64,000 bases of DNA from Paenibacillus dauci (GTDB taxonomy: Bacteria > Bacillota > Bacilli > Paenibacillales > Paenibacillaceae). Both the position numbers and the translations under genes were made by a program. Below, piece after piece: positions 27,202-35,856 of the stretch. The stretch spans positions 62,001 through 126,000 of the forward strand of contig NZ_KQ040801.1 of the NCBI RefSeq assembly GCF_000971985.1. Reading direction: 5' to 3'. The first letter of the stretch is position 1, and each line of letters opens with the position of its first letter. The notes under the pieces were generated by a model that saw only the letters and a program-made list of their open reading frames with translations, ran no database searches and was not told the DNA's origin.

Positions 27202-28035
27202 TTATTTTTCGTAGGATAAAAGGGTATTGAACAGCTGCTGAATCTCTGCCGAGATCGTAGACATATTCTGCAGGGCTTCCTGGAAGTTCACGACCAGTTG
27301 AGCTTGCTGCGTCGATGAAGAGGAAATCTGCGAAATATCCCCTTCCATCTGTACGATAGCGCTGCGGATATCATTGAGTGAATCTTCGATCTGTCCGGTT
27401 GCCTGCTTGGCATCGACTGACAGCTTACGCACTTCCTGAGCGACGACGCTGAAGCCTGCACCTGCCTCACCGGCACGAGCTGCTTCAATCGCTGCATTAA
27501 GTCCCAGCAGATTAGTCTGCTCGGAAATCTCACGGATCAGTCCGGTAATCTGGGTGACCGAGGACGATTTGCGTACGGCTTCCTTGGAATTGCGAAGTAC
27601 CTGGTCAGATACTGAAGACAGTTGATCGGAATGGGAAGAAACATGATGTACATTATTCACCAGCTGACTGGTAATATCAGCGGCCGCTTTCATTAATTCT
27701 TCCATTCGGTGCCGGTTATCCATACTCATACCCAGGGCAATAGCAGCGACGATATGTCTTTTCTCATCGTGAATGGGTACGTAGACTACATCTACAGCCG
27801 TTCCCAGTACTTCTTTGGGAAAATGTAAAAAGCTGCGCTCGGTTTTGCTTTTTAAAAAGCCAAAATTCTGCTGATCGGACGGCAGTATATCTCCTTTGTT
27901 CAGACCAATGCTAAACGACCGGGCGGGTGAAGAATATAATACACGTTCACGATCCATGACAACCAGCATACAATCTTCACGCATCAGCTGCTGTATGTAC
28001 GGCATCGACTGAATAACGGATTCTACAATACTCAT
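27202..28035 (-). CDS. Soluble methyl-accepting chemotaxis-type protein (YfmS-like)
   Basis: This 277-residue cytoplasmic chemoreceptor has no membrane segment. The first ~115 residues form a small sensor ([39 protein letters not shown]) resembling the sensor of B. subtilis YfmS. The rest is the signalling coiled coil, with the highly conserved tip [23 protein letters not shown] and [13 protein letters not shown]. It would contact CheA/CheW from the cytoplasm and sense an internal state. The start 28035 follows GGGGG. It is monocistronic. Confidence 0.88.
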   Translation of the reverse strand: MSIVESVIQSMPYIQQLMREDCMLVVMDRERVLYSSPARSFSIGLNKGDILPSDQQNFGFLKSKTERSFLHFPKEVLGTAVDVVYVPIHDEKRHIVAAIALGMSMDNRHRMEELMKAAADITSQLVNNVHHVSSHSDQLSSVSDQVLRNSKEAVRKSSSVTQITGLIREISEQTNLLGLNAAIEAARAGEAGAGFSVVAQEVRKLSVDAKQATGQIEDSLNDIRSAIVQMEGDISQISSSSTQQAQLVVNFQEALQNMSTISAEIQQLFNTLLSYEK

Positions 28036-28142
28036 TTTGATATCCCCCTGAATAATGGTTTGGACAAACCCTGCTTATATAATATCGGCAGGGCTGCGGC
28101 TATCCATAATATGCAAGGGGATAATTCCCAAATATAGATAGG

Positions 28143-28352
28143 CTAGGGTTGCAGCCGGATGGGCTGATATGCCAGCGCTTCATCGACAATCTGCTCGGCT
28201 GTCAGTTCCCGCTTATCCCAGAAAATCAGATTGCTGACCTCCGGATGCGAAACATTCTGCTCCAGCTGCTCCAGCAGATGGTCCTGCTCCTGCTCAGTGC
28301 CTTCTCCATTTTGAATCTTCGCAACCAGCACTATCAATTGTTCGCGATCCAT
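28143..28352 (-). CDS. Colicin-E immunity (Im9)-like small protein
   Basis: This 69-residue protein starts at MDREQL behind AGGAGG; the in-frame upstream part has no ribosome site. LVAKIQNGEGTEQEQDHLLEQL, then HPEVSNLIFWD and AEQIVDEALAY match the four-helix Im/colicin-immunity family (PF01320 from memory). In that family the HP-x-x-S-x-LI segment contacts a DNase toxin. No toxin gene is adjacent, so it would be an orphan immunity protein at the edge of the immunity island. Confidence 0.7.
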   Translation of the reverse strand: MDREQLIVLVAKIQNGEGTEQEQDHLLEQLEQNVSHPEVSNLIFWDKRELTAEQIVDEALAYQPIRLQP

Positions 28353-28467
28353 TGGACATGCCTCCTGTTCCTCTCTGATAATCATAGCGCATTCCACCAT
28401 ATCGAATCACCCTATCCTATGAGGTGATGGGTTCATCCATTCCTGTAGTCAACAATACGCGCCGCTA

Positions 28468-29385
28468 CTATTTACCCGCCTCATGTCCCAGAGCATTCTG
28501 TAGATTACGATAAAAAACCGCAAGATCCGCCTGCTGCGTCAGACCGGACACCTGTCCATCTCCGAGCTCCATAATGCTCCACGGTCCATCCTGCTGCTTG
28601 ACCACATCCATGGTAAAAAAACGACTGGCTACCTTGCCTGCGATCTCGATAAACATTTCCAAAGGAGGCATTGTATTCCCGTACTCCCCTTCGTCCCAGT
28701 ATTCGGTTACAAATATGGGCTGCCCATCCAGGAAAAACAGGCGGAATTCCTTGGACAACGGCATTCCGCTTTGCGGATGATCGGTCAGATGCTCCAGCTG
28801 ATAATATTCACGAATGACCAGTCCACCGCTCAGCTGTTCCCCCTGGCGCTCTACAAAACGGCGAATGATCTGTGAAGCCTGTTCCCTGTTTCCCAGTTCA
28901 GGGATATAGCAGGCTTCTGCCCACTCGTGCTTGCGTGACTTTACATAGTCTTTGACAATGGCTGGGCCGTCTCCAAGAGTGCTAATAGCTGCAAATACCG
29001 TATCCAGCTGCTCATCCATATCCTCTACAGGAATATGAATCGTACGCGGTGTATATTCCCTGATTGTCTCATAGGCATTGGGAAAGTAATGACAGTGCGC
29101 ATATTGCTCAGTGGTGTTGATCAGCTGTATATTACGCTGTAGCAGTGCCTTGTAGAGACGATCATATACCTCTGCTTCCATCATCCAGCCCCGGTAGACT
29201 GCCTGCTGTACCTTCTCGTATCGGTTTACCCTGGCTATGGCTTGTTGAGTCCTGCCGTCCAGTAGCTGCTCCAGCTCAATAAGCGCGGTCTGGATTCCCT
29301 GCTGCCGGGCTGTCTCATATTCATCCAGATACTCATCATCGACAGCGTATGGATTCATCATATGACTGCAAAATAAAATCAACAT
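28468..29385 (-). CDS. ATP-grasp domain protein (R2K clade-like)
   Basis: This 305-residue protein carries ATP-grasp hallmarks in its C-terminal half: GPAIVKDYVKSRKHEW (nucleotide-binding Lys), GLVIREYYQLEHL, EFRLFFLDGQPIFVTEYW and WSIMELGDGQVSGL (metal-binding acidic/Asn-type end). The pattern KDYVKSRKHEW...EACYIP fits the R2K family 3 that I recall from comparative work on conflict systems and phages, thought to ligate amino groups to proteins. The substrate is unknown. The start 29385 follows AGGAAA. Confidence 0.75.
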   Translation of the reverse strand: MLILFCSHMMNPYAVDDEYLDEYETARQQGIQTALIELEQLLDGRTQQAIARVNRYEKVQQAVYRGWMMEAEVYDRLYKALLQRNIQLINTTEQYAHCHYFPNAYETIREYTPRTIHIPVEDMDEQLDTVFAAISTLGDGPAIVKDYVKSRKHEWAEACYIPELGNREQASQIIRRFVERQGEQLSGGLVIREYYQLEHLTDHPQSGMPLSKEFRLFFLDGQPIFVTEYWDEGEYGNTMPPLEMFIEIAGKVASRFFTMDVVKQQDGPWSIMELGDGQVSGLTQQADLAVFYRNLQNALGHEAGK

Positions 29386-29728
29386 TCTAGTTTCCTGCTT
29401 TCCTGAATAATAGTCAGAAAATAATTGCGGGTATGTATCAGGAACCCTGCAGATAGATATCTACAGGATTCCAGCAGAGAATCAGCTATCCATGTATCGT
29501 TATATTACAGCATACAGCTGTTATGCTGCATATCGGAAGACTAATCTGCCCCAAAGGCTAACTTGCTGCTCTGCTTGCTTTTTGACTCTATCCATCATTA
29601 TCGTACTAATTGCTGTTATTTTCCCCATTTACTATTTAAGTTGTTAGTAGACGTTCGCATAGTTATAGGATGCGTGTGACGACGATCCCCGTTGTCCGGG
29701 TCAATCGTTACTTGAGTACATTCGCTCT
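29386..29728. other. Intergenic region with two perfect-looking palindromes
   Basis: A 32-bp imperfect palindrome lies at 29441-29472 (GGAACCCTGCAGATAG pairing with its opposite arm, core TAGATATCTA). A second lies at 29508-29528 (CAGCATA...TATGCTG). Neither is followed by a T-run, so they are not ordinary terminators. No gene is seen. Confidence 0.5.
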
Positions 29729-30199
29729 TTATCTAGGGTCGCTGTCACTTTCCCACGTGTAGGTCGTCTCAATGGTAACGTCCGCTTTGCCTGTTGTCGA
29801 TAGCATCACCCGATAGGGTACAGGCGGGATGTGAATAACATCGGTCGGTACGCGGTAATAGACACTTTTGGAGCCTTCAATCAGCTTGACCTGAACCGGA
29901 TCCCACTTGCGCGTCTTGAAGTTGTATTTCTCGATCGATACGATCATCCGGCCATCCTGTTGTACATCCAGACCTACATAGCTGTCTCCGGACGAATTAA
30001 ACTGTGCAGCTCTAAAGGCACCGCTGTCTTTGGTCAGCGTGTAATAATCAACCGTAGTGTCAGAAGTGTCCTGAGTAGTAATCGTTCCTCCACCCTGTGC
30101 AGCAACGTCGCTCAGAGGTGCTGCACTTGCGTATCCACCTGCTGTAGTAGTAAGCAATGCTCCTGTTAGCAATAAAGTGTAATATTTAGAATTTTTCAT
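29729..30199 (-). CDS. Secreted protein of unknown function
   Basis: This 156-residue protein has a signal peptide (KYYTLLLTGALLTTTAGGYASA, cleavage after ASA). The mature part is Thr/Asp-rich, then beta-rich: DYYTLTKDSGAFRAAQFNSSG, DGRMIVSIEKYNFKTRKWDPV and a C-terminal VTIETTYTWESD. This looks like a single small beta-sandwich. I do not recognise the family. The start 30199 follows AGGAAGAGAGGG. Cysteines are absent, as usual for exported Bacillales proteins. Confidence 0.75.
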   Translation of the reverse strand: MKNSKYYTLLLTGALLTTTAGGYASAAPLSDVAAQGGGTITTQDTSDTTVDYYTLTKDSGAFRAAQFNSSGDSYVGLDVQQDGRMIVSIEKYNFKTRKWDPVQVKLIEGSKSVYYRVPTDVIHIPPVPYRVMLSTTGKADVTIETTYTWESDSDPR

Positions 30200-30667
30200 G
30201 GTTTCCCTCTCTTCCTTTCGTCTCCAGAAAAGTACAAATCAATTTGTTAAATAAGTTTACATCCAACCAGTCTGCTGAGGCTTTCACCTCCCTTCCAGGC
30301 CAATCCCTTTCTCGATGGTGATAAATCTCTATGTAGCTGCGGGCTCATGCTCAACCTATACTATACTGTAATTTTAGTCGGATATATAACAGGCCGTATG
30401 ATTCCAGTTTCGCATAAAAGATCGATAAAGATCACTTTTGAGATTGTTGTTAGCATATAGCTAAGAGGCTTATGAAAATTGTTTTAACCTCTTCCAGCCG
30501 TTTGCAAACATCCAGAAAGATTCATTTATCTATTTCAAGCCCATCAGCTAAATGGGTTTAGTCCGCTTCACCAGCGGGCTGGCGTGTTAAAATAAAATTA
30601 GTAGAATTTATAGGATCAAGACGGTTATTTTAGCCGAATACCCACTTTGGTAAGGGAGGTTATTGTT
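30200..30667. other. Intergenic region, divergent promoters
   Basis: This lies between a minus-strand secreted protein and a plus-strand hypothetical gene. It is AT-rich around 30360-30480; no specific operator, RNA or small gene was identified. Confidence 0.35.
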
Positions 30668-31090
30668 ATGACAGACAGTATATCCACACCTTTGGGAACG
30701 TTAATTATCCATCAACCGGACCGAGGCCCGGCGCTGGCTCAGGGCACACTGTACGAAGGGCATCCGGAAGGTGTTTTTTTCTCTATTCAAGTGAATCAGG
30801 AACATTCCACCGAGCATCTGCCTTACGGCTTTATCCGGGACAAGCTGCATCATCTGGATCGCTACTGCCAGCATGCCCGGCAGTTCCTCATCGCTGAATT
30901 CGGCTGCCCTGACGGTGAGGAATCCACCTTCATCACCCATCCGGAAGTGACATTCTGGGATGACCTGTACTGGTCGGTACGATTCGCAGAAGGGACACTG
31001 GATATTTGTCGTCCAAACGGAGTATTGGTACACTGGAAAGGGGAGCAGATTATCGGATATGACGATTTGTCGGTTAGGTTAGAAGTCTAG
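30668..31090 (+). CDS. Hypothetical cytoplasmic protein
   Basis: This 140-residue acidic protein starts at MTDSISTPLG behind AAGGGAGG. It reads as alternating strands (LGTLIIHQ, GVFFSIQVNQ) around a helix rich in His and Arg (HHLDRYCQHARQFLIAEFG), ending in WSVRFAEGTLDICRPNGVLVHW. Small proteins of this alpha/beta type are common among immunity families, and it lies in the immunity island, but I cannot assign a family. It is the only plus-strand gene of the island. Confidence 0.65.
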   Translation: MTDSISTPLGTLIIHQPDRGPALAQGTLYEGHPEGVFFSIQVNQEHSTEHLPYGFIRDKLHHLDRYCQHARQFLIAEFGCPDGEESTFITHPEVTFWDDLYWSVRFAEGTLDICRPNGVLVHWKGEQIIGYDDLSVRLEV

Positions 31091-31140
31091 AAACAGCGGT
31101 CAGACGCGTCGGCTTGCAGATGGAATAAGGAACAGGATAG

Positions 31141-31980
31141 TCATTGTTTTGGTAATTCATCATGTGCTGTATGTACTTTACGTCCGAGCCATTCCAATCG
31201 GGGAATATTAGTAACATCTGTATCCGGATAATCGGAGCTGTCATATGTAGTAAGTCTGAATTTGTACCATGTTACGCCTGTAGAGTCTTCTGCGTGAGCA
31301 GCATGACGATCAAATGTTAGTCTTCCAGTTATAGTAAACGTCAACTCATGTATAGTCAGGCTGGTAACCCGTACCCGTTCGAGGACAACAGCTTGCAGGC
31401 TGGATTGTGGTGGCAGTTTTCTGGTGGAGCGTAGTATACCGGCCAATCGTGCCGGCAGAATATTCTGAGCGAGCTGATATTCATATGCTTCGAATAATTG
31501 CTGCCGAGTATGTTCTATATACGCCAGTAAATCTGCAAATAGACAGACGGCCTGCCGCGATTCCTGCTGAGCCTGGGCAATAGGTACTTTTGCATATTCT
31601 TCCTGTGTATAATTGAAATCGTTCAACGAACGAATAAATCGCTGCTCCAGCTCTTCACTGACTTTACTCATATCCAAATTTAATTCATTGACAATGAACT
31701 CATCCAATAGCTTGTTTTTGATAGCATATAGTGTACGAGATGTATGTATAAATCTATCATCACTTTTCCGTTCCCTATCATACCAATCACAAAGATCCAG
31801 ATCGTTATCAGGTGCCATACGGTTCAATATCATAATGATTACTTCCTGAAAAGAAGGCGCAAAATTATATATATGTTCGCCCTCTTCAAAATGATCCAGC
31901 TTGCGAAGTGCAAAAGTCAGTTTTACCTTTTCGTTGTAATTCAATAGATGCAGGACATGATCAAATTGCTCTTCATACAT
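31141..31980 (-). CDS. Hypothetical protein, mostly helical
   Basis: This is a 279-residue protein without signal peptide or membrane segment. The first ~190 residues are predicted helical and charged (EEQFDHVLHLLNYNEKVKLTF, KVSEELEQRFIRSLNDF, AYIEHTRQQLFEAYEYQ). The last ~85 look beta-rich (LERVRVTSLTIHELTFTITG, GVTWYKFRLTTYDSS). I recognise no family. It starts at 31980 with AAGGAG. It stands at the downstream end of the immunity-like gene row on the minus strand and may be another immunity or regulatory protein; that is inference only. Confidence 0.65.
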   Translation of the reverse strand: MYEEQFDHVLHLLNYNEKVKLTFALRKLDHFEEGEHIYNFAPSFQEVIIMILNRMAPDNDLDLCDWYDRERKSDDRFIHTSRTLYAIKNKLLDEFIVNELNLDMSKVSEELEQRFIRSLNDFNYTQEEYAKVPIAQAQQESRQAVCLFADLLAYIEHTRQQLFEAYEYQLAQNILPARLAGILRSTRKLPPQSSLQAVVLERVRVTSLTIHELTFTITGRLTFDRHAAHAEDSTGVTWYKFRLTTYDSSDYPDTDVTNIPRLEWLGRKVHTAHDELPKQ

Positions 31981-32088
31981 GGTATGAGTCTCCTTGCTGA
32001 TACATTATGGGGAACTGATAAGACAGTGTAAGGTAATCGTCTTTAACCAATAGCTTTTTAAGTCCCCTTTGAAAGTAGGTATAGTTGA

Positions 32089-32439
32089 TTAACAATCTTT
32101 GACGATTACTCTATCGCTCTCAAAAGTCATTATCTTTACAATTCCATTATTCTCAAAAACAAGCTTAATCTTCTTCCACGCTGCGGATGGTACTCCAGAA
32201 CAGCTAATATGCAAAATAGAATCAGAATCCAGCTGATGTTCTGCTCCCTCGAACTGATAATTTTGCACGTTATCAAAAACAACCTTGATATTTCGCATTT
32301 CCGATTCTTCAGGAATATACCTTTTTTGTCTCCAATTACAGAGATCAATATCAAGAACTAATTGATCATCATTTATTTGAATGTTCTCTATTAAGCTATC
32401 ATGCAGATCGTATTCTTGGATAAAAGTATCTATATTCAT
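32089..32439 (-). CDS. Small hypothetical protein, immunity-like
   Basis: This 116-residue protein starts at MNIDTFIQEYDLHDSLIENI behind GGAGGAG; the longer frame upstream lacks a ribosome site. The opening with an LHDS motif followed by alternating strands (QLVLDIDLCNW, NIKVVFDNVQNYQF, KKIKLVFENNGIVKIMTF) is shared by several small beta-rich families met among bacterial immunity proteins (F/LHDs-x-I type). The exact family is not assigned. It is AT-rich compared with housekeeping genes here. It would act in the cytoplasm on an incoming toxin, if the context guess is right. Confidence 0.6.
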   Translation of the reverse strand: MNIDTFIQEYDLHDSLIENIQINDDQLVLDIDLCNWRQKRYIPEESEMRNIKVVFDNVQNYQFEGAEHQLDSDSILHISCSGVPSAAWKKIKLVFENNGIVKIMTFESDRVIVKDC

Positions 32440-32562
32440 GCGTACTCCTCCGCTATTCATTCTGAGAATTCCGTTAGTGAGAGTTTTGAGATTAGGTGAA
32501 TGATGGATGTATTTCATATAAAGTAACCTATAAGCATTAAATAAAATCCTGTTGAGATAAAA

Positions 32563-33048
32563 TTACAATCGGTCGACCAGATCTTTAATTTGAGTTACAT
32601 CTGGTTTAAGTTCGATCAAACAAGTATCATCATCCGCTGCAGGTTCATACCCGAATCGAACAGACTTTAGATCGTAATGCTCCATCAAAGATAAGAAATA
32701 TTCTAATAATTTCAAACACTTCTCTTTATCCAGACGGTTGCCCTCAATCAATTCTGACTCTGGAAAGTTAATCTCCACAATACCTGATTCTTCATCAAAT
32801 GAAATTAATACTAAAACTTCTGTTAACATCGTACCTAATTGAATTTTCTTTACAAGCACAGTACCTGTTCCTGGTTTGGTAAAAAAATCAGAGCAACTAG
32901 TTATTTCATAAAATTCCTTATCCTGTTCTAAATTGGTATCGTAAAAGTGAGAAGACTTAATTTTATCTTCTGTAAGATTGAACTCTTTAAAAAGCAGCTT
33001 ATCTAAATAAACCGTCTTTAAATCAAATACTACCTCAAGAAATTCCAT
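32563..33048 (-). CDS. Small acidic hypothetical protein, immunity-like
   Basis: This 161-residue, strongly acidic and AT-rich gene product begins MEFLEVVFDLKTVYLDKLLF after AAAGGGG. It contains CSDFFTKPGTGTVLVKKIQLG and a long helix CLKLLEYFLSLMEHYDLKSV, and ends in DLVDRL. High negative charge is a common property of immunity proteins that plug basic nuclease toxins. I know no family for it. It sits between the barstar-domain gene and the 32089-32439 gene, all on the minus strand with 100-130 bp gaps. Confidence 0.6.
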   Translation of the reverse strand: MEFLEVVFDLKTVYLDKLLFKEFNLTEDKIKSSHFYDTNLEQDKEFYEITSCSDFFTKPGTGTVLVKKIQLGTMLTEVLVLISFDEESGIVEINFPESELIEGNRLDKEKCLKLLEYFLSLMEHYDLKSVRFGYEPAADDDTCLIELKPDVTQIKDLVDRL

Positions 33049-33173
33049 AATTCTGTCCCCTTTATGTACCTGTTTATTCCACCTATGAAATCCAAGTGCA
33101 AGATGTGCTTATGCTAATTCGTAAAGTTCCCATACAAGAAAGCACCTTTTTTAGTTGGGTATTGTTATCATTA

Positions 33174-34028
33174 TCACTGTAGCCATACATTCACGTTATA
33201 ACTTTTCGCTGTTTCTAACAAAGCATCAAAGAGTGGGCGATCTCCGACTTCTTCAAAAACAGATTCAGTTAGCAGCTTTCGGTCTTCGATCTGTTTCGCT
33301 TTGATCTCTTTTAACCAAGCATATTGATCTAATGCTTCTCGTGCAATTTGATGATCTTTCCAGATCAAAGTAAAAGGGGCTTCAGCGCCATAATCTCCAT
33401 GAAAGCAATCAATCATGGAATTTATATCAAAACCATAATATCCACCGGGACCATGAATGGCTTCTCCCAATGCACAGAAAAAAGAAGAATAATCTATTAT
33501 ACCTTTTCCCTCCAGTATGAAATCCGATCCTTTTCGCTGATAGTTTCTTTGATTTGCACCGTAATTCCGAACTACCTGTAACCAGGCTCTTCTTTGCTTT
33601 TCTGATAAATCAGCCCATTCATTTCTTTGGGCAGGAATTGCCTCTATCCATCTATTCCAAATATAGAATTCTTCTGGTGAGACTATCCTTTCTAATGATC
33701 CTGTCCAGACGATATCATCCGTTTCATTCAAAAAACCAGAACGATGATAATATATATTATCAAAAATAAAGAATGGAATTTCTCCAATACTTTCATCATT
33801 GGGTTTGGTAATACTAATGTAAATTAATCGACTTATTGATTCTTTACTTTTAGAAAGATAGCTTTTGAATTCTGTAGTAAATATAAATTCTTTCAATTGT
33901 AATTCATGAAATTTCATTCCTTCAGAAGTATGAATTTCACCATCCAGTCCAAGGATATCTTTACAATGACCTATAATCAATCCACTTAGATCGTCTCTAA
34001 TTGTAAATTTAATAACTATTCCTACCAC
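33174..34028 (-). CDS. Barstar-domain immunity protein with extra N-terminal domain
   Basis: This 284-residue protein has a C-terminal ~95-residue barstar (barnase inhibitor) domain: IIDYSSFFCALGEAIHGPGG, YYGFDINSMIDCFHGDYG, then FTLIWKDHQIAREAL. These are the core helix pair and the turn that block the RNase active site in barstar. Ordinary barstar is ~90 residues; here ~180 further residues precede it (strand-rich, with FFIFDNIYYHRSGFLNE). The start is uncertain: GTG 34028 follows AAAAGGA closely. A short open stretch immediately upstream may be a toxin tail. It likely neutralises a barnase-type RNase toxin. Confidence 0.8.
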   Translation of the reverse strand: MVGIVIKFTIRDDLSGLIIGHCKDILGLDGEIHTSEGMKFHELQLKEFIFTTEFKSYLSKSKESISRLIYISITKPNDESIGEIPFFIFDNIYYHRSGFLNETDDIVWTGSLERIVSPEEFYIWNRWIEAIPAQRNEWADLSEKQRRAWLQVVRNYGANQRNYQRKGSDFILEGKGIIDYSSFFCALGEAIHGPGGYYGFDINSMIDCFHGDYGAEAPFTLIWKDHQIAREALDQYAWLKEIKAKQIEDRKLLTESVFEEVGDRPLFDALLETAKSYNVNVWLQ

Positions 34029-34171
34029 TTCCTTTTATGAACATTCTATACTCAAGTAATCATCAACCGTAATTACTTTATCATTGTACGACTTGCCAAT
34101 AATTCATAGTATATTTATTCATCCTCCGTAATTTAAAATATTGATATGGATGCTCTCAAACCCAAAACAAA

Positions 34172-34642
34172 CTATACAAAATGCAATCTCTTTAAAAATT
34201 TATACCAGTCATCATTATGATAGTCAGGAACTAATGCTATATAGCCCGCACCAAAAACACAATTTTCAAAAAAAGAACACAAGTCACTACTTATACAATA
34301 CAGCTGTTCCGTATCTGTATTAAACAGATAAACCGAGTTATTCTCTTTACATAGCAGCAAAGGTTCATACAAAACCTGTCCAATCTCAATCCATTTTTCG
34401 TGTTGTCCTTCTAACACCGAGACACGAAATTGATTTTCTTTCAATTCAGAATATGACCATAAATCAATAGAGCCATATCGTGCCCCATCCGATTTTTCTA
34501 AGAATATACTGTAGGCATCCACTTCCATCATAGAAGCAGCATTCAATTCAGCACCATTATTCATCTTTCCAATAATAATATTATCCTCTGAAGTTAATAA
34601 TTCATTTTTAACCTTTTTAAAAATATCTTCTAAACGTTCCAC
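34172..34642 (-). CDS. SUKH-like (SMI1/KNR4-type) immunity protein
   Basis: This 156-residue protein reads like the SUKH superfamily: a helix at the N-terminus, AYSIFLEKSDGARYGSIDLWSY, then WIEIGQVLYEPLLLCKENN, SVYLFNTDTEQLYCISSDLC and FFENCVFGAGYIALV near the end. The order 'value, then displayed protein-like strands, then F-x-N/C-x-F helix' resembles SUKH-3/4 members. SUKH proteins are the most common immunity proteins of polymorphic toxin loci. It has a GTG start at 34642 with GGAGG well spaced. The exact subfamily is unsure. Confidence 0.55.
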   Translation of the reverse strand: MERLEDIFKKVKNELLTSEDNIIIGKMNNGAELNAASMMEVDAYSIFLEKSDGARYGSIDLWSYSELKENQFRVSVLEGQHEKWIEIGQVLYEPLLLCKENNSVYLFNTDTEQLYCISSDLCSFFENCVFGAGYIALVPDYHNDDWYKFLKRLHFV

Positions 34643-34744
34643 AATCGCGCCTCCAGTTGATAATGGTATAGGAGTGTTATTTATTGAATGGCAGGTTCAT
34701 TCGAGACCATGGGGCTCGCTGCAGTCAGGCAATACTCATCAATA

Positions 34745-35191
34745 TCAATGAATTTTATTTTTTATCACATGGATATAGTCTTTATACGTCTCTTGCTGTT
34801 CATCGGACATCCAAATATCTGCTAGATCTATTAAGTCGTTCTTTTCAATATTTTCAATTATTCTATTCAATTTATACTTATAGGTTGAAAGTATCTCCGA
34901 GCTAACAGATGATAACTTTTCCATTAGCTCCATTGAATCAATATCAGAATAGAACGGTGTATTCTGTTCATCAATCCTTTCAATAATTTCAAATGTCGCT
35001 AGATCTGTAAAAACATTCTGTCTAATACAACGAATCAAGTCGAAGTCTGATAACTCACCCAGACATTTATCAGTAATACCAAAATACCACACAGGCAGCG
35101 ACATCTCAGAAAATTTTGCTGCATTTTGTGCTGCACCTTCATATTCTTCCTTAGTCAAAAACTCTTTTAATGTCTTTTTTCTATTAATCAT
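34745..35191 (-). CDS. CdiI-like immunity protein
   Basis: This 148-residue protein has a core LPVWYFGITDKCLGELSDFDL followed by IRCIRQNVFTDLATFEIIERI and a later MELMEKLSSVSSEIL. That is the 'P...C..L....ELs..DL...irQn....' layout of contact-dependent growth inhibition immunity proteins as I remember them. The start ATG 35191 follows AGGAG. Seventeen bases upstream a decayed Rhs frame ends in REFPSK and a stop codon, i.e. the place of a toxin tip, which strongly supports an immunity role. Confidence 0.6.
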   Translation of the reverse strand: MINRKKTLKEFLTKEEYEGAAQNAAKFSEMSLPVWYFGITDKCLGELSDFDLIRCIRQNVFTDLATFEIIERIDEQNTPFYSDIDSMELMEKLSSVSSEILSTYKYKLNRIIENIEKNDLIDLADIWMSDEQQETYKDYIHVIKNKIH

Positions 35192-35208
35192 ATATAGTAC
35201 TCCTATTA

Positions 35209-35385
35209 TTATTTTGATGGGAATTCTCTGCCACGTAGATCATAATGATACGCCTTGTAGTTAATAGCTACATCTTCACATCCGATCATTTACTAGGCTT
35301 ACGGTGTGCCGACATTGTCGGTCTCCATCAGCACTTGAGAGAATAAGGCATGTGTGTTGATAATTTGCTTGGTTGTGGATTAGCT
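35209..35385 (-). pseudogene. Decayed Rhs core fragment 2 ending in a six-residue toxin stub
   Basis: Translated on the minus strand it gives INTHALFSQVLMETDNVGTP, then stops, then a frame with IGCEDVAINYKAYHYDLRG, clearly a worn copy of the Rhs fragment at 35857-36335 with a deletion of about 20-30 bp between. The core then runs straight into REFPSK and TAA, 17 bp before the CdiI-like gene. It is a remnant of an Rhs/YD-repeat toxin. Confidence 0.8.
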
Positions 35386-35390
35386 ATTTA

Positions 35391-35434
35391 TTTAAAAAAG
35401 AAACCTTGAGAAGCATTTCACCCATCAAGGTTTG
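35391..35434 (-). terminator. Cassette terminator 1
   Basis: On the minus strand AAACCTTGA pairs with TCAAGGTTT, then CTTTTTT. It shares its stem with terminators at 36346-36386 and 37089-37132. It lies 6 bp after the stop of the 35440-35838 gene. Confidence 0.9.
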
Positions 35435-35439
35435 GAGTA

Positions 35440-35838
35440 TTAGAATTCTTCCAGTGAAATAGCTTCCATAGAACTACAGTAAAACTCAATAAAGTTGTAT
35501 CCATCGTTCTCACCATACCCACTGTCATCATGAACATGGTATCGTTGACTTTTATCCCATCCCAACTCTTTTTTATCATGTACTATCAAATTTCTTGTTA
35601 GGTAAAGATTTGTAATTTTTCTTACACTAAGGTCAGAAACATCAAAGTATCTGATTCTCATTTTGAAGCGTTGATTTGTTTCAATAACCGAGATATGAAA
35701 AGAAAGGGTTAGTGAACTCGTGTAATTATCTTCAAAGTCAATATCCATAGCGTAGTCAATTCTCACTATTTCTTTATAAGTCCACGAGCCAAGGGCATTT
35801 AATTTATCTGTTATAGTCTCGTAATTTTTTATAAACAT
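35440..35838 (-). CDS. Probable immunity protein of unknown family
   Basis: This 132-residue AT-rich gene product has strands SLTLSFHISVIETNQRFKMR and a C-terminal DDSGYGENDGYNFIEFYCSS. The family is not recognised. The evidence for function is positional: its start lies 18 bp after the stop codon of a 39-codon orphan frame that follows an Rhs core fragment, as immunity genes follow Rhs toxins, and a cassette terminator follows 6 bp after its own stop. ATG 35838 has GGGGGTAA upstream. Confidence 0.6.
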   Translation of the reverse strand: MFIKNYETITDKLNALGSWTYKEIVRIDYAMDIDFEDNYTSSLTLSFHISVIETNQRFKMRIRYFDVSDLSVRKITNLYLTRNLIVHDKKELGWDKSQRYHVHDDSGYGENDGYNFIEFYCSSMEAISLEEF

Positions 35839-35856
35839 CAAAAAGTGTTACCCCCA

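Noticed and set aside
34029-34120. Possible 20-residue toxin tail before the barstar gene (GKSYNDKVITVDDYLSIECS)
   Set aside because: Position and coupling fit a toxin tail, but it is too short and unmatched to list as a feature.
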